Shown here piece after piece: positions 17,639 to 25,864 of a stretch of DNA of 64,000 nucleotides. The stretch comes from Hylemonella gracilis str. Niagara R. GTDB lineage: Bacteria > Pseudomonadota > Gammaproteobacteria > Burkholderiales > Burkholderiaceae_C. How positions within the stretch are numbered: position 1 is the first letter of the stretch; each line of letters starts with the position of its first letter. The stretch covers positions 2,983,278 through 3,047,277 of the forward strand of contig NZ_JEMG01000001.1 of assembly GCF_000600295.1 (NCBI RefSeq), written 5' to 3'. A program made the translations under genes and the position numbers. The notes below the pieces were generated by a model that was not told where the DNA came from, made no database searches, and saw nothing but the letters and a program-made list of their open reading frames with translations.

Positions 17639-18595
17639 TCAGTTGGCCGTGATCTTGCGGTCCGCGATCAACTTCTTCCAGCGCGCGAACTCAGCGGCTT
17701 GGTAGGTCGCGAACTGCGCGGGCGTGTTGCCCACGATTTCGAAGCCCAAGTCCAGCAACTTGGGCTTGACATCCGGCTCGTTGAGCGCGGCCACGATGGC
17801 CGCATGCAACTTCGTCTTGATCGCGGCGGGCAGGCCCTTGGGCGCGGCCACGGCCTGCCAGGAATAGACGTTGGCTTCCTTGATGCCCGATTCTTCCAGC
17901 GTGGGAACGTCGGGCAGCAGCGGCGAGCGCTGGGCGCTGGTGATGGCCAGGGCCTTGAGCTTGCCGGCCTTGATCTGCGGCATGGCGGTGTTGATGTTCA
18001 TGAAGGACGAATCCACCTGGGCGCCCAAGAGGTCAGTCATCACCGGGCCGCCTCCCTTGTAGGGCACATGGATGCCCGAGGTCTTGGTCTGCTGCCAGAA
18101 GAGTTCGGCGGTCAGGTGATCGCTGCTGCCACTTCCGGATGAGGCGAAGGTCATTTTGTCGGGGTTGGCGCGCACGTAGGCGAGCAAGTCCTTCAGCGAG
18201 TTGTGCGGCGAAACCGCCGGCACCACGAGCACATTGGGGGCCTGAACGGCGACTGTGATGTAGTCGAAGTCCTTGAGCGCGTCATAAGGCACCTTGGCCA
18301 GCAGATGCGGGGCGATCACATAGGGGCCGAGCGAGGCCACGAGGAAGGTGTAACCATCCGGCGCCGAACGGGCCACTTGGCCCGCGCCGATGGTGCCCGT
18401 GGCGCCGGCCTTGTTGTCCACCACGAAGGTGCCTCCCAGCTTCTCCTGCAGCTTGGACGCCAGCGTGCGCGCGATCAGGTCGGTCGAGCCGCCCGGCGGG
18501 AAGGGCACGAGCAGGGTCACCGGCTTGTCCGGCCAGGCCCAGGCGCTGAAGCTGGCGCTGACCGCCAGCAGGAAGGTGAGCAAAGTCTTTTTCAT
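17639..18595 (-). CDS. Bug-family (TctC) periplasmic solute-binding protein
   Basis: 318 residues from the ATG at 18595, preceded by AAGGAGAC. A Sec signal peptide ([20 protein letters not shown]) leads into [23 protein letters not shown], the N-terminal signature of Bug/TctC receptors. [17 protein letters not shown] and [20 protein letters not shown] are further family motifs. No TctA or TctB membrane genes are nearby, which is usual for the expanded Bug family in Burkholderiales. Its place between kdgD and gudD suggests an aldarate or uronate ligand. Confidence 0.92.
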   Translation of the reverse strand: MKKTLLTFLLAVSASFSAWAWPDKPVTLLVPFPPGGSTDLIARTLASKLQEKLGGTFVVDNKAGATGTIGAGQVARSAPDGYTFLVASLGPYVIAPHLLAKVPYDALKDFDYITVAVQAPNVLVVPAVSPHNSLKDLLAYVRANPDKMTFASSGSGSSDHLTAELFWQQTKTSGIHVPYKGGGPVMTDLLGAQVDSSFMNINTAMPQIKAGKLKALAITSAQRSPLLPDVPTLEESGIKEANVYSWQAVAAPKGLPAAIKTKLHAAIVAALNEPDVKPKLLDLGFEIVGNTPAQFATYQAAEFARWKKLIADRKITAN

Positions 18596-18681
18596 GGTGA
18601 TTTGTCTCCTTGAATGGATGGATGGATGAAAGACAGGACCGCTCTGACGGCGGCTCACAAATCCACGGCAGGGAACCCAGT

Positions 18682-18700
18682 GGGGCGGACAAACCGCCCC
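18682..18700 (-). other. Intergenic hairpin between kdgD and the Bug gene
   Basis: GGGGCGG (18682-18688) and CCGCCCC (18694-18700) form a perfect 7-bp stem with a 5-base loop, 9 bases after the kdgD stop. There is no T-tract. It may protect the kdgD mRNA end or partly attenuate the operon. Confidence 0.35.
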
Positions 18701-18709
18701 GCCCCGGGC

Positions 18710-19621
18710 TTATTGCGGCCCCAGCTTCTTGATCAGCGCGGCGAGTTCGTCCATCTCGGCCGGCTTGAGGTCAGTCAGCGGCGCGCGCACCGGACCGGCG
18801 TCATGACCCACGAGCTTGGCGCCCGCCTTGACGATGCTGACCGCGTAACCGTGGCCCTTGTTGCGGATCTGCAGGTAAGGCATGAAGAACTCACGCAGCA
18901 GGCGGTGCTGGGTCGCCATGTCGTCCTTGGCCACAGCATGGTAGAAATCCATCGCAGTCTTCGGGATGAAATTGAACACCGCCGACGAATAAACCGGCGT
19001 GCCCAGCGCCTTGTAGGCGGCCGCGTAGACCTCGGCCGTGGGCAGGCCACCCAGGTAGGCGAAACGGTCGCCCATGTGCATGTAGATGGAGGACATCAGC
19101 TCAATGTCGCCGATGCCATCCTTGAAACCGATCAGGTTGGGGCAACGGTCCGCCAGGATGGCCAGGGATTCGGGGGTGAGCTTGCAGACGTTGCGGTTAT
19201 AGACGATGACGCCGAACTTCACGCTCTTGCAGACAGCCTCCACATGGGCAATCAAGCCCTCCTGACCAGCTTCGGTCAGGTAGTGCGGCAGCAGCAGGAT
19301 GCCGTGGGCGCCGGCCCGCTCGGCCTCCTGGGCGCACTGGATGGCGAAACGCGTCGGGCCACCAGCGCCCGCGATGATGGGCACCTTGCCGCGGCAGGTG
19401 TCCACCGCCGTCTTGATGATCTGCGGGTATTCATCCCCCGTCAGCGAGAAGAACTCACCCGTGCCCCCCGCCGCGAACAGGGCGCTCGCGCCATACGGCG
19501 CCAGCCACTCCAACCGCGCCGCGTAACCCTTGGCGTTGAAATTGCCTTGCGCGTCGAAGTCCGTCAGCGGGAAGGACAACAGACCGTGGGACATGATGGA
19601 CTTGAGTTCTTGCGGATTCAT
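18710..19621 (-). CDS. kdgD: 5-dehydro-4-deoxyglucarate dehydratase
   Basis: 303 residues, DapA/NAL (Schiff-base aldolase) superfamily. It converts 5-keto-4-deoxyglucarate to 2-oxoglutarate semialdehyde, releasing water and CO2. Motifs: [16 protein letters not shown] near residue 50, the Tyr in [10 protein letters not shown], and the Schiff-base lysine in [11 protein letters not shown] near residue 185. The start at 19621 has CACAGGAG just upstream. It is the first gene of the leftward operon and has its own promoter and operator (19715-19756). Confidence 0.95.
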   Translation of the reverse strand: MNPQELKSIMSHGLLSFPLTDFDAQGNFNAKGYAARLEWLAPYGASALFAAGGTGEFFSLTGDEYPQIIKTAVDTCRGKVPIIAGAGGPTRFAIQCAQEAERAGAHGILLLPHYLTEAGQEGLIAHVEAVCKSVKFGVIVYNRNVCKLTPESLAILADRCPNLIGFKDGIGDIELMSSIYMHMGDRFAYLGGLPTAEVYAAAYKALGTPVYSSAVFNFIPKTAMDFYHAVAKDDMATQHRLLREFFMPYLQIRNKGHGYAVSIVKAGAKLVGHDAGPVRAPLTDLKPAEMDELAALIKKLGPQ

Positions 19622-19714
19622 GGGACTCCTGTGAGTAATGCGGGCGCCCGGTACAAGGCACGGGCGTAGGGAACGGATACGGGACGGATGCAGCAAGGAT
19701 GCGCGACGAAACGC

Positions 19715-19738
19715 ACAACTTATCAGTCATCGTACAAC
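19715..19738 (-). promoter_or_regulatory. Candidate GguR operator of the kdgD operon
   Basis: Read leftward, the element begins GTTGTACGATGACTGATAA (19738-19720) and continues into a second GTTGT (19719-19715). The 19-mer matches 17 of 19 bases of the element upstream of uronate dehydrogenase (20629-20647). The TTGTACGA core fits the FadR-subfamily GntR pattern, T-N-GT-N3-AC-N-A, with one mismatch. It overlaps the predicted -10 box, as expected for repression. Confidence 0.7.
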
Positions 19739-19756
19739 ATAAACACCTGGAGTCAA
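19729..19756 (-). promoter_or_regulatory. Candidate promoter of the kdgD operon
   Basis: Read leftward: TTGACT (19756-19751), a 16-base spacer, TACGAT (19734-19729). The -35 matches 5 of 6 and the -10 matches 4 of 6 consensus positions. The -10 lies inside the operator-like repeat. The predicted leader is about 100 nt. Confidence 0.55.
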
Positions 19757-19834
19757 GTTCAGGCAAACCCTTGCCCAGCCCAGCAGCGCGTCGGGCAACG
19801 GGGCGCCCGCTCCCGCGTTTTCTGTCCCACCCCC

Positions 19835-20599
19835 TTATTTGGCAGCGAACTCACCTGACAGCTGCGCGGCGCGGCGGCGGCGCTCCCGGCTGTTGGCCAG
19901 GTGGGTGCGCATGGCGGCCCGGGCGGCCTCCGGGTCCTGATTGACGATGGCGTCGTAAATGTTTTCGTGCTCGCCATTGGCGCGCTGCAGGTAGCGCAGA
20001 GCCTCCTCCTGCGCATCTTCCCCTGCGCCCAGGCGGGCGCGCGGGATGATCATGGTGCCCAGGGTGCCCATGAACTCGGCGAAATGCGGGTTCTGCGTGG
20101 CGCGCGCGATTTCCAGGTGGAACTGGAAGTCCGGCCCCACGGCGTCGCGCCCCTCGACCAGGGCGGCCGAAAAAGCGTCCAGCGAGGCACGCATTTCCTC
20201 GAGATTGCGCTGGGTACGGCGGGTGGCCGCGAGCGCCGCAGCCTCGGTTTCGATGCCGATGCGCAACTCCAGAACGGCGATCACGTCACGCAGCGTGCCC
20301 AGTTGCTCCGGTGCGATGCGAAAGGCCGCGCTGTCGCCGAGGCCGACGACGAAAGTGCCGATGCCGTGGCGCGTCTCGACCAATCCGGCCGCCTGCATCT
20401 TGGAAATGGCCTCGCGCACGACGGTACGGCTCACGCCGAACTCGGCCATGATGGCCGCCTCCGTCGGCAGCTTGTCGCCGGAGGCGATGCGGCCGTCCCG
20501 AATGCGGTCACCCAGGGACTCCACCAACTCCAAAGCCAAGGTGCGGGGACGACGACGAAAAGCGGTGTGCACTGGGGATTCCCCTGAGTTACTTGGCAT
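19835..20599 (-). CDS. gguR: FadR-subfamily GntR regulator, probable GguR orthologue
   Basis: 254 residues from the ATG at 20599; a TTG two codons earlier (20605) is also possible. The N-terminal winged helix (about 15-80) contains IASGDKLPTEAAIMAEFGVS and RTVVREAISKMQAAGLVETR, the strongly conserved DNA-recognition part of GntR proteins. The C-terminal all-helical FCD ligand domain contains LELRIGIETEAAALAA and FHLEIARATQNPHF, with His residues placed for a metal site. It lies between the two hexuronate operons, and both of their promoters carry the same candidate operator. I infer repression relieved by a pathway intermediate such as an aldarate. The name rests on context and recall, not a search. 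Confidence 0.82.
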   Translation of the reverse strand: MPSNSGESPVHTAFRRRPRTLALELVESLGDRIRDGRIASGDKLPTEAAIMAEFGVSRTVVREAISKMQAAGLVETRHGIGTFVVGLGDSAAFRIAPEQLGTLRDVIAVLELRIGIETEAAALAATRRTQRNLEEMRASLDAFSAALVEGRDAVGPDFQFHLEIARATQNPHFAEFMGTLGTMIIPRARLGAGEDAQEEALRYLQRANGEHENIYDAIVNQDPEAARAAMRTHLANSRERRRRAAQLSGEFAAK

Positions 20600-20628
20600 T
20601 GACAAGCCTAAGGCGAGCTACGAAGATC

Positions 20629-20662
20629 GTTGTACGACAACTGATAACAAAATGCAAGTTGT
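20629..20662 (+). promoter_or_regulatory. Candidate GguR operator of the udh-TRAP operon
   Basis: GTTGT-ACG-ACAAC (20629-20641) is a perfect inverted repeat that fits the FadR-subfamily consensus exactly. It is followed by TGATAA, identical to the copy upstream of kdgD, and by a second GTTGT at 20658-20662. It lies between the regulator gene (leftward) and uronate dehydrogenase (rightward), so it can control both, including autoregulation. Confidence 0.72.
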
Positions 20663-20722
20663 CTCACCACTGTATCTGATCCACCCCGCGCTTTACACCG
20701 CTCCAGCCCCTCGCTTCCCCTC

Positions 20723-21547
20723 ATGCCCGCCGCTCACCCGACCCCTTTGCGCTTTCCCCGCCTTCTGCTGACCGGTGCCGCCGGCGGTCTGGGCAAGGAA
20801 CTGCGCCGCCGCCTCAAGGCCTATTGCGATGTGCTGCGCCTGTCCGACATCGCCGACCTGGGCGTCGCCGGCCCTGGCGAGGAAGTCATGCCCGCCGCCC
20901 TGGAAAACAAGGCCGCCGTGGATGCGCTACTCAAGGACGTCAGCGCCGTGGTGCACCTGGGTGGCATCTCGACCGAGCACTCATTTGAAGAAATCCTGCC
21001 CGCCAACATCACGGGCACCTACCATGTCTACGAAGGCGCACGCCGCCATGGCGTCAAGCGCATCATCTTCGCCAGCTCCAACCATGTCACCGGCTTTTAC
21101 CGTCAGGACGAGGTGGTTGGCACCGACGTGCCCATGCGCCCCGACGGTTATTACGGCCTGTCCAAGGCCTTCGGCGAAAACCTGGCCCAGTTCTACTGGG
21201 ACCGCTACGGCATCGAGACCGTGTCCCTGCGCATCGGCTCGTCTTTCCCCGAACCGCGCGACCGCCGCATGCTCGGGACCTGGATGAGCTACGACGACCT
21301 GGAACGCCTGGTCGTGTCATCGCTGACCGCGCCCGTGGTCGGCCATAGCGTGATCTATGGCATCAGCGACAACGCCACGGCCTGGTATGACAACAGCAAG
21401 GCGCGGCACATCGGCTACCGCCCGCAAGACAGCTCGGAGCGTTTTCGCGCCGCCGTTGAAGCCCGCCAGCCCGTGATCGACACGAAAGACATGGGCCTGA
21501 TCCACCATGGCGGTGGATTCGTCAAGCAAGGCCCCTTTGAATCATGA
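20723..21547 (+). CDS. udh: Uronate dehydrogenase
   Basis: 274 residues, NAD-dependent short-chain (extended SDR) fold. It oxidises D-glucuronate or D-galacturonate to the aldarolactone. Motifs: LLTGAAGGLGKEL for NAD binding, VVHLGGISTEH, the Ser of IIFASSNHVTGFY, and the catalytic Tyr-x3-Lys in YYGLSKAFGENL near residue 150. The length fits known bacterial uronate dehydrogenases. It is the first gene of the rightward operon and stands 41 bases ahead of the TRAP binding-protein gene. The first 10 residues are not conserved in type, so a slightly later start is possible. Confidence 0.93.
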   Translation: MPAAHPTPLRFPRLLLTGAAGGLGKELRRRLKAYCDVLRLSDIADLGVAGPGEEVMPAALENKAAVDALLKDVSAVVHLGGISTEHSFEEILPANITGTYHVYEGARRHGVKRIIFASSNHVTGFYRQDEVVGTDVPMRPDGYYGLSKAFGENLAQFYWDRYGIETVSLRIGSSFPEPRDRRMLGTWMSYDDLERLVVSSLTAPVVGHSVIYGISDNATAWYDNSKARHIGYRPQDSSERFRAAVEARQPVIDTKDMGLIHHGGGFVKQGPFES

Positions 21548-21588
21548 TTTCCGTTCCCCCCTCAATCCACCACCAAGGAGACAAGACC

Positions 21589-22560
21589 ATGAAAGCTCGC
21601 CGCACCCTCGTTGCACTGGGCCTGGCCGCCCTGCTGCCTATCGGCGCCCAAGCCCAAACCGTGCTGAAGGCCAGTGACACCCACCCCGCCGGTTACCCGA
21701 CCGTCGTGGCCGTGGAGATGATGGGCAAGAAACTGGAGGCCGCCACCAACGGTCGCATCAAGATGCAGATGTTCCCTGGCGCCGTGCTCGGCCAGGAAAA
21801 GGAAGCCGTGGAGCAGACCCAGCTGGGCGCCATCCAGATCGCACGCATCTCGCTGGGGGTCGTCGGCCCGGTGGTGCCCGAGGTCAACGTCTTCAACATG
21901 CCCTTCGTCTTCCGCGACATCGCGCACATGCGCAAGGTGATTGACGGCGCCGTTGGCGACGAACTGCTGGCCAAGGTCACCGCCAGCCCCGCCCGCCTGG
22001 TGGCCCTGGGCTGGATGGACGGCGGCAGCCGCAGCCTCTACACCAAGAAGCCGGTGCGCACGCCCGCCGACCTCAAGGGCCAGAAGATCCGCATGATGGG
22101 CAACCCGCTCTTCGTCGACACCATGAACGCCATGGGCGGCAACGGCATCAGCATGGGCTATGGCGAGGTGTTCAGCGCGCTGCAGACCGGCGTGATCGAT
22201 GGCGCCGAGAACAACCCGCCGTCCATGTTCACCAGCAACCACTACTCGACCGGCGCCAAGTACTACACCCAGACCAACCACCTGATCATTCCCGAGATCC
22301 TGGTGATGTCCAAGGTCGCCTTTGACAAGCTCAGCCCCGCCGACCAGGCCCTGGTTAAGAAACTCGGCCGCGAAGCCCAGATGGACCAGCGTGTGCTCTG
22401 GGACAAGAGCGTGGAAGAGTATTCCGCCAAGCTCAAGGCCGCCGGTGTGGAGTTCATCAACATCGACAACAAGCCCTTCTATGAAGCCACGGCCCCCGTG
22501 CGCGCCAAGTACGGCGCCAACTACACCGATCTGCTGAAGAAGATCGAGGCCGTCAAGTAA
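21589..22560 (+). CDS. TRAP transporter periplasmic binding protein (DctP family)
   Basis: 323 residues from the ATG at 21589 after AAGGAGAC. The signal peptide is MKARRTLVALGLAALLPIGAQA, and mature TVLKASDTHPAGYPTV follows. The carboxylate-binding Arg of TRAP receptors is in GQKIRMMGNPLFVDTM near residue 165. GYGEVFSALQTGVIDGAENNP is another strong family motif. Within this operon the ligand is most likely glucuronate, galacturonate or an aldarate. An intrinsic-terminator-like hairpin follows the gene, which would give more receptor than membrane subunits. Confidence 0.93.
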   Translation: MKARRTLVALGLAALLPIGAQAQTVLKASDTHPAGYPTVVAVEMMGKKLEAATNGRIKMQMFPGAVLGQEKEAVEQTQLGAIQIARISLGVVGPVVPEVNVFNMPFVFRDIAHMRKVIDGAVGDELLAKVTASPARLVALGWMDGGSRSLYTKKPVRTPADLKGQKIRMMGNPLFVDTMNAMGGNGISMGYGEVFSALQTGVIDGAENNPPSMFTSNHYSTGAKYYTQTNHLIIPEILVMSKVAFDKLSPADQALVKKLGREAQMDQRVLWDKSVEEYSAKLKAAGVEFINIDNKPFYEATAPVRAKYGANYTDLLKKIEAVK

Positions 22561-22588
22561 TCCTGGTCCGGGATCTCATCCCTGACAG

Positions 22589-22619
22589 GCCGCCGCCCCG
22601 GGGCGGCGGCTTTTTGTTT
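22589..22619 (+). terminator. Terminator-like attenuator inside the TRAP operon
   Basis: GCCGCCGCCCC (22589-22599) is followed at once by its complement GGGGCGGCGGC (22600-22610) and then TTTTTGTTT. The innermost pairs must open to form a loop, leaving a stem of about 9 bp. It lies 28 bases after the receptor gene and 20 bases before the DctQ gene on the same strand. Partial termination would raise receptor levels over the membrane subunits. Confidence 0.8.
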
Positions 22620-22638
22620 CCCCCTCCGAGCCCGCCCG

Positions 22639-23154
22639 ATGAAAGAACGTTTCCTCGCCTTCAACGACGCCCTGTACCTGGCCTGCCTCTGGGTGGCCGG
22701 CATCGCGATCACCATCATGTCCCTGATCATTCCCTGGGGCATCTTCACCCGCTACGTGCTGGGCACGGGATCGCAATGGCCCGAACCCGTGGCCATCCTG
22801 CTGATGGTGATCTTCACCTTTCTCGGCGCCGCCGTGAGCTACCGCGCGGGCGCGCACATCGCGGTGTCGCTCCTGGTGGATCGCCTGCCCTCAGGCCTGC
22901 GCCGGCCGCTGGCCGGTCTGGTGCATCTGCTGATGCTGGCCGTGGCGCTGTTCATGCTCTATTACGGCACCCGCCTGTGCCTGGCCACCTGGGGCCAGAG
23001 CATCGGCGAACTGCCCTTCATTCCGGTCGGCCTGAGCTACTCCCCCGTGCCCATCGGCGGGCTGGTGACCGCCCTCTTCGTGATCGAACACATTACCTGT
23101 GGCAGCCAGTCCGAGCGCGCCATCGTCACCTTTGACCGGGAAGGAAACGCCTGA
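22639..23154 (+). CDS. TRAP transporter small membrane subunit (DctQ family)
   Basis: 171 residues with four predicted membrane helices (about 15-37, 52-72, 92-112, 130-150), the standard layout of the small TRAP subunit. WPEPVAILLMVIFTFLGAAV and SYRAGAHIAVSLLVDRL are family-like. Its TGA overlaps the ATG of the large subunit by one base (TGATG), so translation is coupled. Confidence 0.92.
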   Translation: MKERFLAFNDALYLACLWVAGIAITIMSLIIPWGIFTRYVLGTGSQWPEPVAILLMVIFTFLGAAVSYRAGAHIAVSLLVDRLPSGLRRPLAGLVHLLMLAVALFMLYYGTRLCLATWGQSIGELPFIPVGLSYSPVPIGGLVTALFVIEHITCGSQSERAIVTFDREGNA

Positions 23155-24437
23155 TGGACGCTTTTATCCTGCTGGGCAGCTTCTTCGCGCTCATGCTTAT
23201 CCGCATGCCCGTGGCCTACGCCATGGGCCTGGCCGCGCTCATCGGCGCCTGGTGGATCGACATCCCGCTGGACGCGGTGATGATCCAGATCTCCGCCGGC
23301 GTCAACAAATTCTCCCTGCTGGCCATCCCCTTCTTCGTGCTGGCCGGCGCCATCATGGCCGAAGGCGGCATGAGCCGGCGCCTGGTGGCCTTCGCCGAGG
23401 TGCTCGTTGGTTTCATCCGCGGCGGCCTGTCGCTGGTGAACATCCTGGCCTCCACCTTCTTCGGCGCCATCTCGGGCTCCTCCATGGCTGACACGGCCTC
23501 GGTCGGCTCGGTGCTGATCCCCGAAATGGAGAAAAAAGGTTACCCGCGTGACTTCGCCACCGCCGTGACGGTCAGTGGCAGCGTGCAGGCCATCCTGATC
23601 CCGCCCAGCCACAACGCCGTGATCTATTCGCTGGCAGCTGGCGGCTCGGTCAGCATCGCCGCGCTCTTCCTGGCCGGTGTGCTGCCGGGCTTGTTGCTGG
23701 GGCTGACACTGGCCATCATGTGCCTGGTCATCGCCCGCAAGCGCAACTTCCCGGCTGGTCGTCGCATTCCGATGCGCGAAGCCCTGAAGATCTGCGTCGA
23801 GGCACTCTGGGGCTTGATGACCATGGTCATCATCCTCGGCGGCATCCTCAGCGGCGTGTTCACGGCCACCGAATCGGCGTCCGTTGCGGTGCTCTGGGCC
23901 TTTTTTGTCACGATGTTCATCTACCGTGACTACAAGTGGCGCGATCTGCCCAAGCTGGTGCACCGCACGGTCAAGACCCTGACCATCGTGATGATCCTGA
24001 TCGGATTCGCAGCCGCCTTCGGTTACATCATGACGCTGATGATGATCCCGCAGCAGATCACCGCCGCGATCACCAGCCTGTCGTCCAACCCGGTCATCGT
24101 CCTGCTGATGATCAACGTGCTGCTGCTGGCCCTGGGCACATTGATGGACATGGCGCCGCTGATCCTGATCATGACCCCCATCCTCATGCCGGTGGTCACC
24201 AGCATCGGCGTCGACCCGGTGCATTTCGGCATGATCATGATGGTCAACCTCGGCATCGGCCTGCTCACCCCGCCGGTCGGAGGCGTGCTCTTCGTCGGTA
24301 GCGCGGTCGCGCGCTTACCGATCGAAAAAGTCGTGCGCGCCATGACACCCTTCTTCATCGCGCTGCTGATCGTGCTGGGCATGGTGACCTTTGTTCCCTC
24401 CCTCAGCCTGTGGTTGCCCAATCTGCTGTTGAACTGA
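23154..24437 (+). CDS. TRAP transporter large membrane subunit (DctM family)
   Basis: 427 residues with about 12 predicted membrane helices. Family motifs include GMSRRLVAFAEVLVGFIRGG, SGSSMADTASVGSVLIPEM, and near the C-terminus HFGMIMMVNLGIGLLTPPVG. It forms the sodium-driven transport channel of the TRAP system with the DctQ partner. The start overlaps the DctQ stop by one base; the next gene begins 4 bases after its stop. Confidence 0.95.
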   Translation: MDAFILLGSFFALMLIRMPVAYAMGLAALIGAWWIDIPLDAVMIQISAGVNKFSLLAIPFFVLAGAIMAEGGMSRRLVAFAEVLVGFIRGGLSLVNILASTFFGAISGSSMADTASVGSVLIPEMEKKGYPRDFATAVTVSGSVQAILIPPSHNAVIYSLAAGGSVSIAALFLAGVLPGLLLGLTLAIMCLVIARKRNFPAGRRIPMREALKICVEALWGLMTMVIILGGILSGVFTATESASVAVLWAFFVTMFIYRDYKWRDLPKLVHRTVKTLTIVMILIGFAAAFGYIMTLMMIPQQITAAITSLSSNPVIVLLMINVLLLALGTLMDMAPLILIMTPILMPVVTSIGVDPVHFGMIMMVNLGIGLLTPPVGGVLFVGSAVARLPIEKVVRAMTPFFIALLIVLGMVTFVPSLSLWLPNLLLN

Positions 24438-24441
24438 AGCC

Positions 24442-25755
24442 ATGGCCATGAGTTCCGCACACGACACGCGGCACGCCATCCGGCATGTGCGCGTCACGCC
24501 CATCGCTTTCCGCGACCCCCCGCTGCTGAACGCGGCGGGCATCCACGAACCCTGGGCCTTGCGCTCCATCATCGAGATCGAGACGGCCTCGGGCCTGGTC
24601 GGCATCAACGAAAGTTATGGCGACCTGCCCATGCTGGAGGCGCTGGCCAAGGCCGCGCCCGCGCTGCACGGGCTGTCGCCCTGGGCGCTGAACGAGATGG
24701 AGACGCGGGTGCGCGCGCTGGTCACGCCGCGCCAGCAAACCACTTCGGAGTTCCTGACACAGCAGGTTTCGCTGGCCCCAGGCACACATGTGTCCAAAAC
24801 CGTGGCCAAGGTGATCAGCGCCTTCGAAGTGGCGATGATGGACCTGCAAGGGCAACTGGCCAACGCACCCGTGGTGGACCTGTTGGGCGGCGCGGCACGC
24901 GACCGCGTGCCCTACTCGGCCTATCTGTTCTACAAATACGCCGAGCACATCGACAAACCCTATGCGCCCGACGTCTGGGGCGAGGCGCTCACGCCAGAGC
25001 AGCTGGTCGCGCAAGCGCGGCGCATGATCGACCAATACGGTTTCCAGAGCATCAAGCTCAAGGCCGGCACCCTGCCGCCCGAAGAAGAAGCCGCTGGCAT
25101 CCTCGCGCTGGCCAAGGCCTTTCCCGGCACGCCGCTGCGCATCGATCCGAACGGCAACTGGACGGTGGCGACCAGCCTGAAGATCGTGCAACAACTGCGC
25201 GGCGTGCTGGAGTATTACGAAGACCCGGCGCCTCGCCTGGACGGCATGGCCGCGGTGGCGAAAGAATGCGAGGTGCCGCTGGCCACCAACATGGTCGTGA
25301 CCGACTTCGCCGAATTCCGCCGCAACGTCGAGATGGGCTGCCCGGTCCAGATCGTGCTGAGCGATCACCACTACTGGGGCGGCTTGCGCGCCACGCAACA
25401 ACTCTCCATGCTCTGCCGCACGTTTGACCTCGGTCTATCGATGCACAGCAACTCGCACCTGGGCATCAGCCTGGTGGCCATGACACACCTGTGCGCCAGC
25501 GTGCCGCTGCTGACCTATGCCTGCGACACGCACTACCCCTGGCAGGATGAGGAAATCGTCACGGGCGGCCGCCTGAAGTTCGAGAATGGCAGCTTGCGCG
25601 TGCCCACCGGGCCCGGCCTGGGCGTGACCATCGACCGCGAGGCATTGGCCCGCCTGCACGACAACTACCTGCGCTGCGGCATCCGCAACCGCGACGACCT
25701 GGGACAGATGAAGAAGTACGACCCGACCTTCACGGGCGTGCAGCCGCGTTTCTGA
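24442..25755 (+). CDS. Enolase-superfamily dehydratase, glucarate dehydratase subgroup (second copy)
   Basis: 437 residues. The active-site pattern is that of glucarate dehydratases: the KxK base in IKLKAG near residue 207, metal ligands in RIDPNGNW, YEDPAPR and ATNMVVTDF, an Asp in VLSDHHYWGG, and the His base in MHSNSHLG. It differs from the GudD at 16243 in having EDPA where GudD has EDPC, and in its N-terminal capping domain. It may be a paralogue with altered preference (idarate, galactarate or a lactone), or a non-catalytic partner like GudX. It lies 4 bases after the TRAP permease gene, clearly in the operon. Confidence 0.82.
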   Translation: MAMSSAHDTRHAIRHVRVTPIAFRDPPLLNAAGIHEPWALRSIIEIETASGLVGINESYGDLPMLEALAKAAPALHGLSPWALNEMETRVRALVTPRQQTTSEFLTQQVSLAPGTHVSKTVAKVISAFEVAMMDLQGQLANAPVVDLLGGAARDRVPYSAYLFYKYAEHIDKPYAPDVWGEALTPEQLVAQARRMIDQYGFQSIKLKAGTLPPEEEAAGILALAKAFPGTPLRIDPNGNWTVATSLKIVQQLRGVLEYYEDPAPRLDGMAAVAKECEVPLATNMVVTDFAEFRRNVEMGCPVQIVLSDHHYWGGLRATQQLSMLCRTFDLGLSMHSNSHLGISLVAMTHLCASVPLLTYACDTHYPWQDEEIVTGGRLKFENGSLRVPTGPGLGVTIDREALARLHDNYLRCGIRNRDDLGQMKKYDPTFTGVQPRF

Positions 25756-25864
25756 GGCGCTCGAGCGAGAGTCAGCCGCATGGGCGCCACCGCGCCCTGC
25801 ACGGGAATGGGTCCTGACGCCCCCGAGTCACACGCTATCGTTCACATCAACAAAGGAGACCTTC

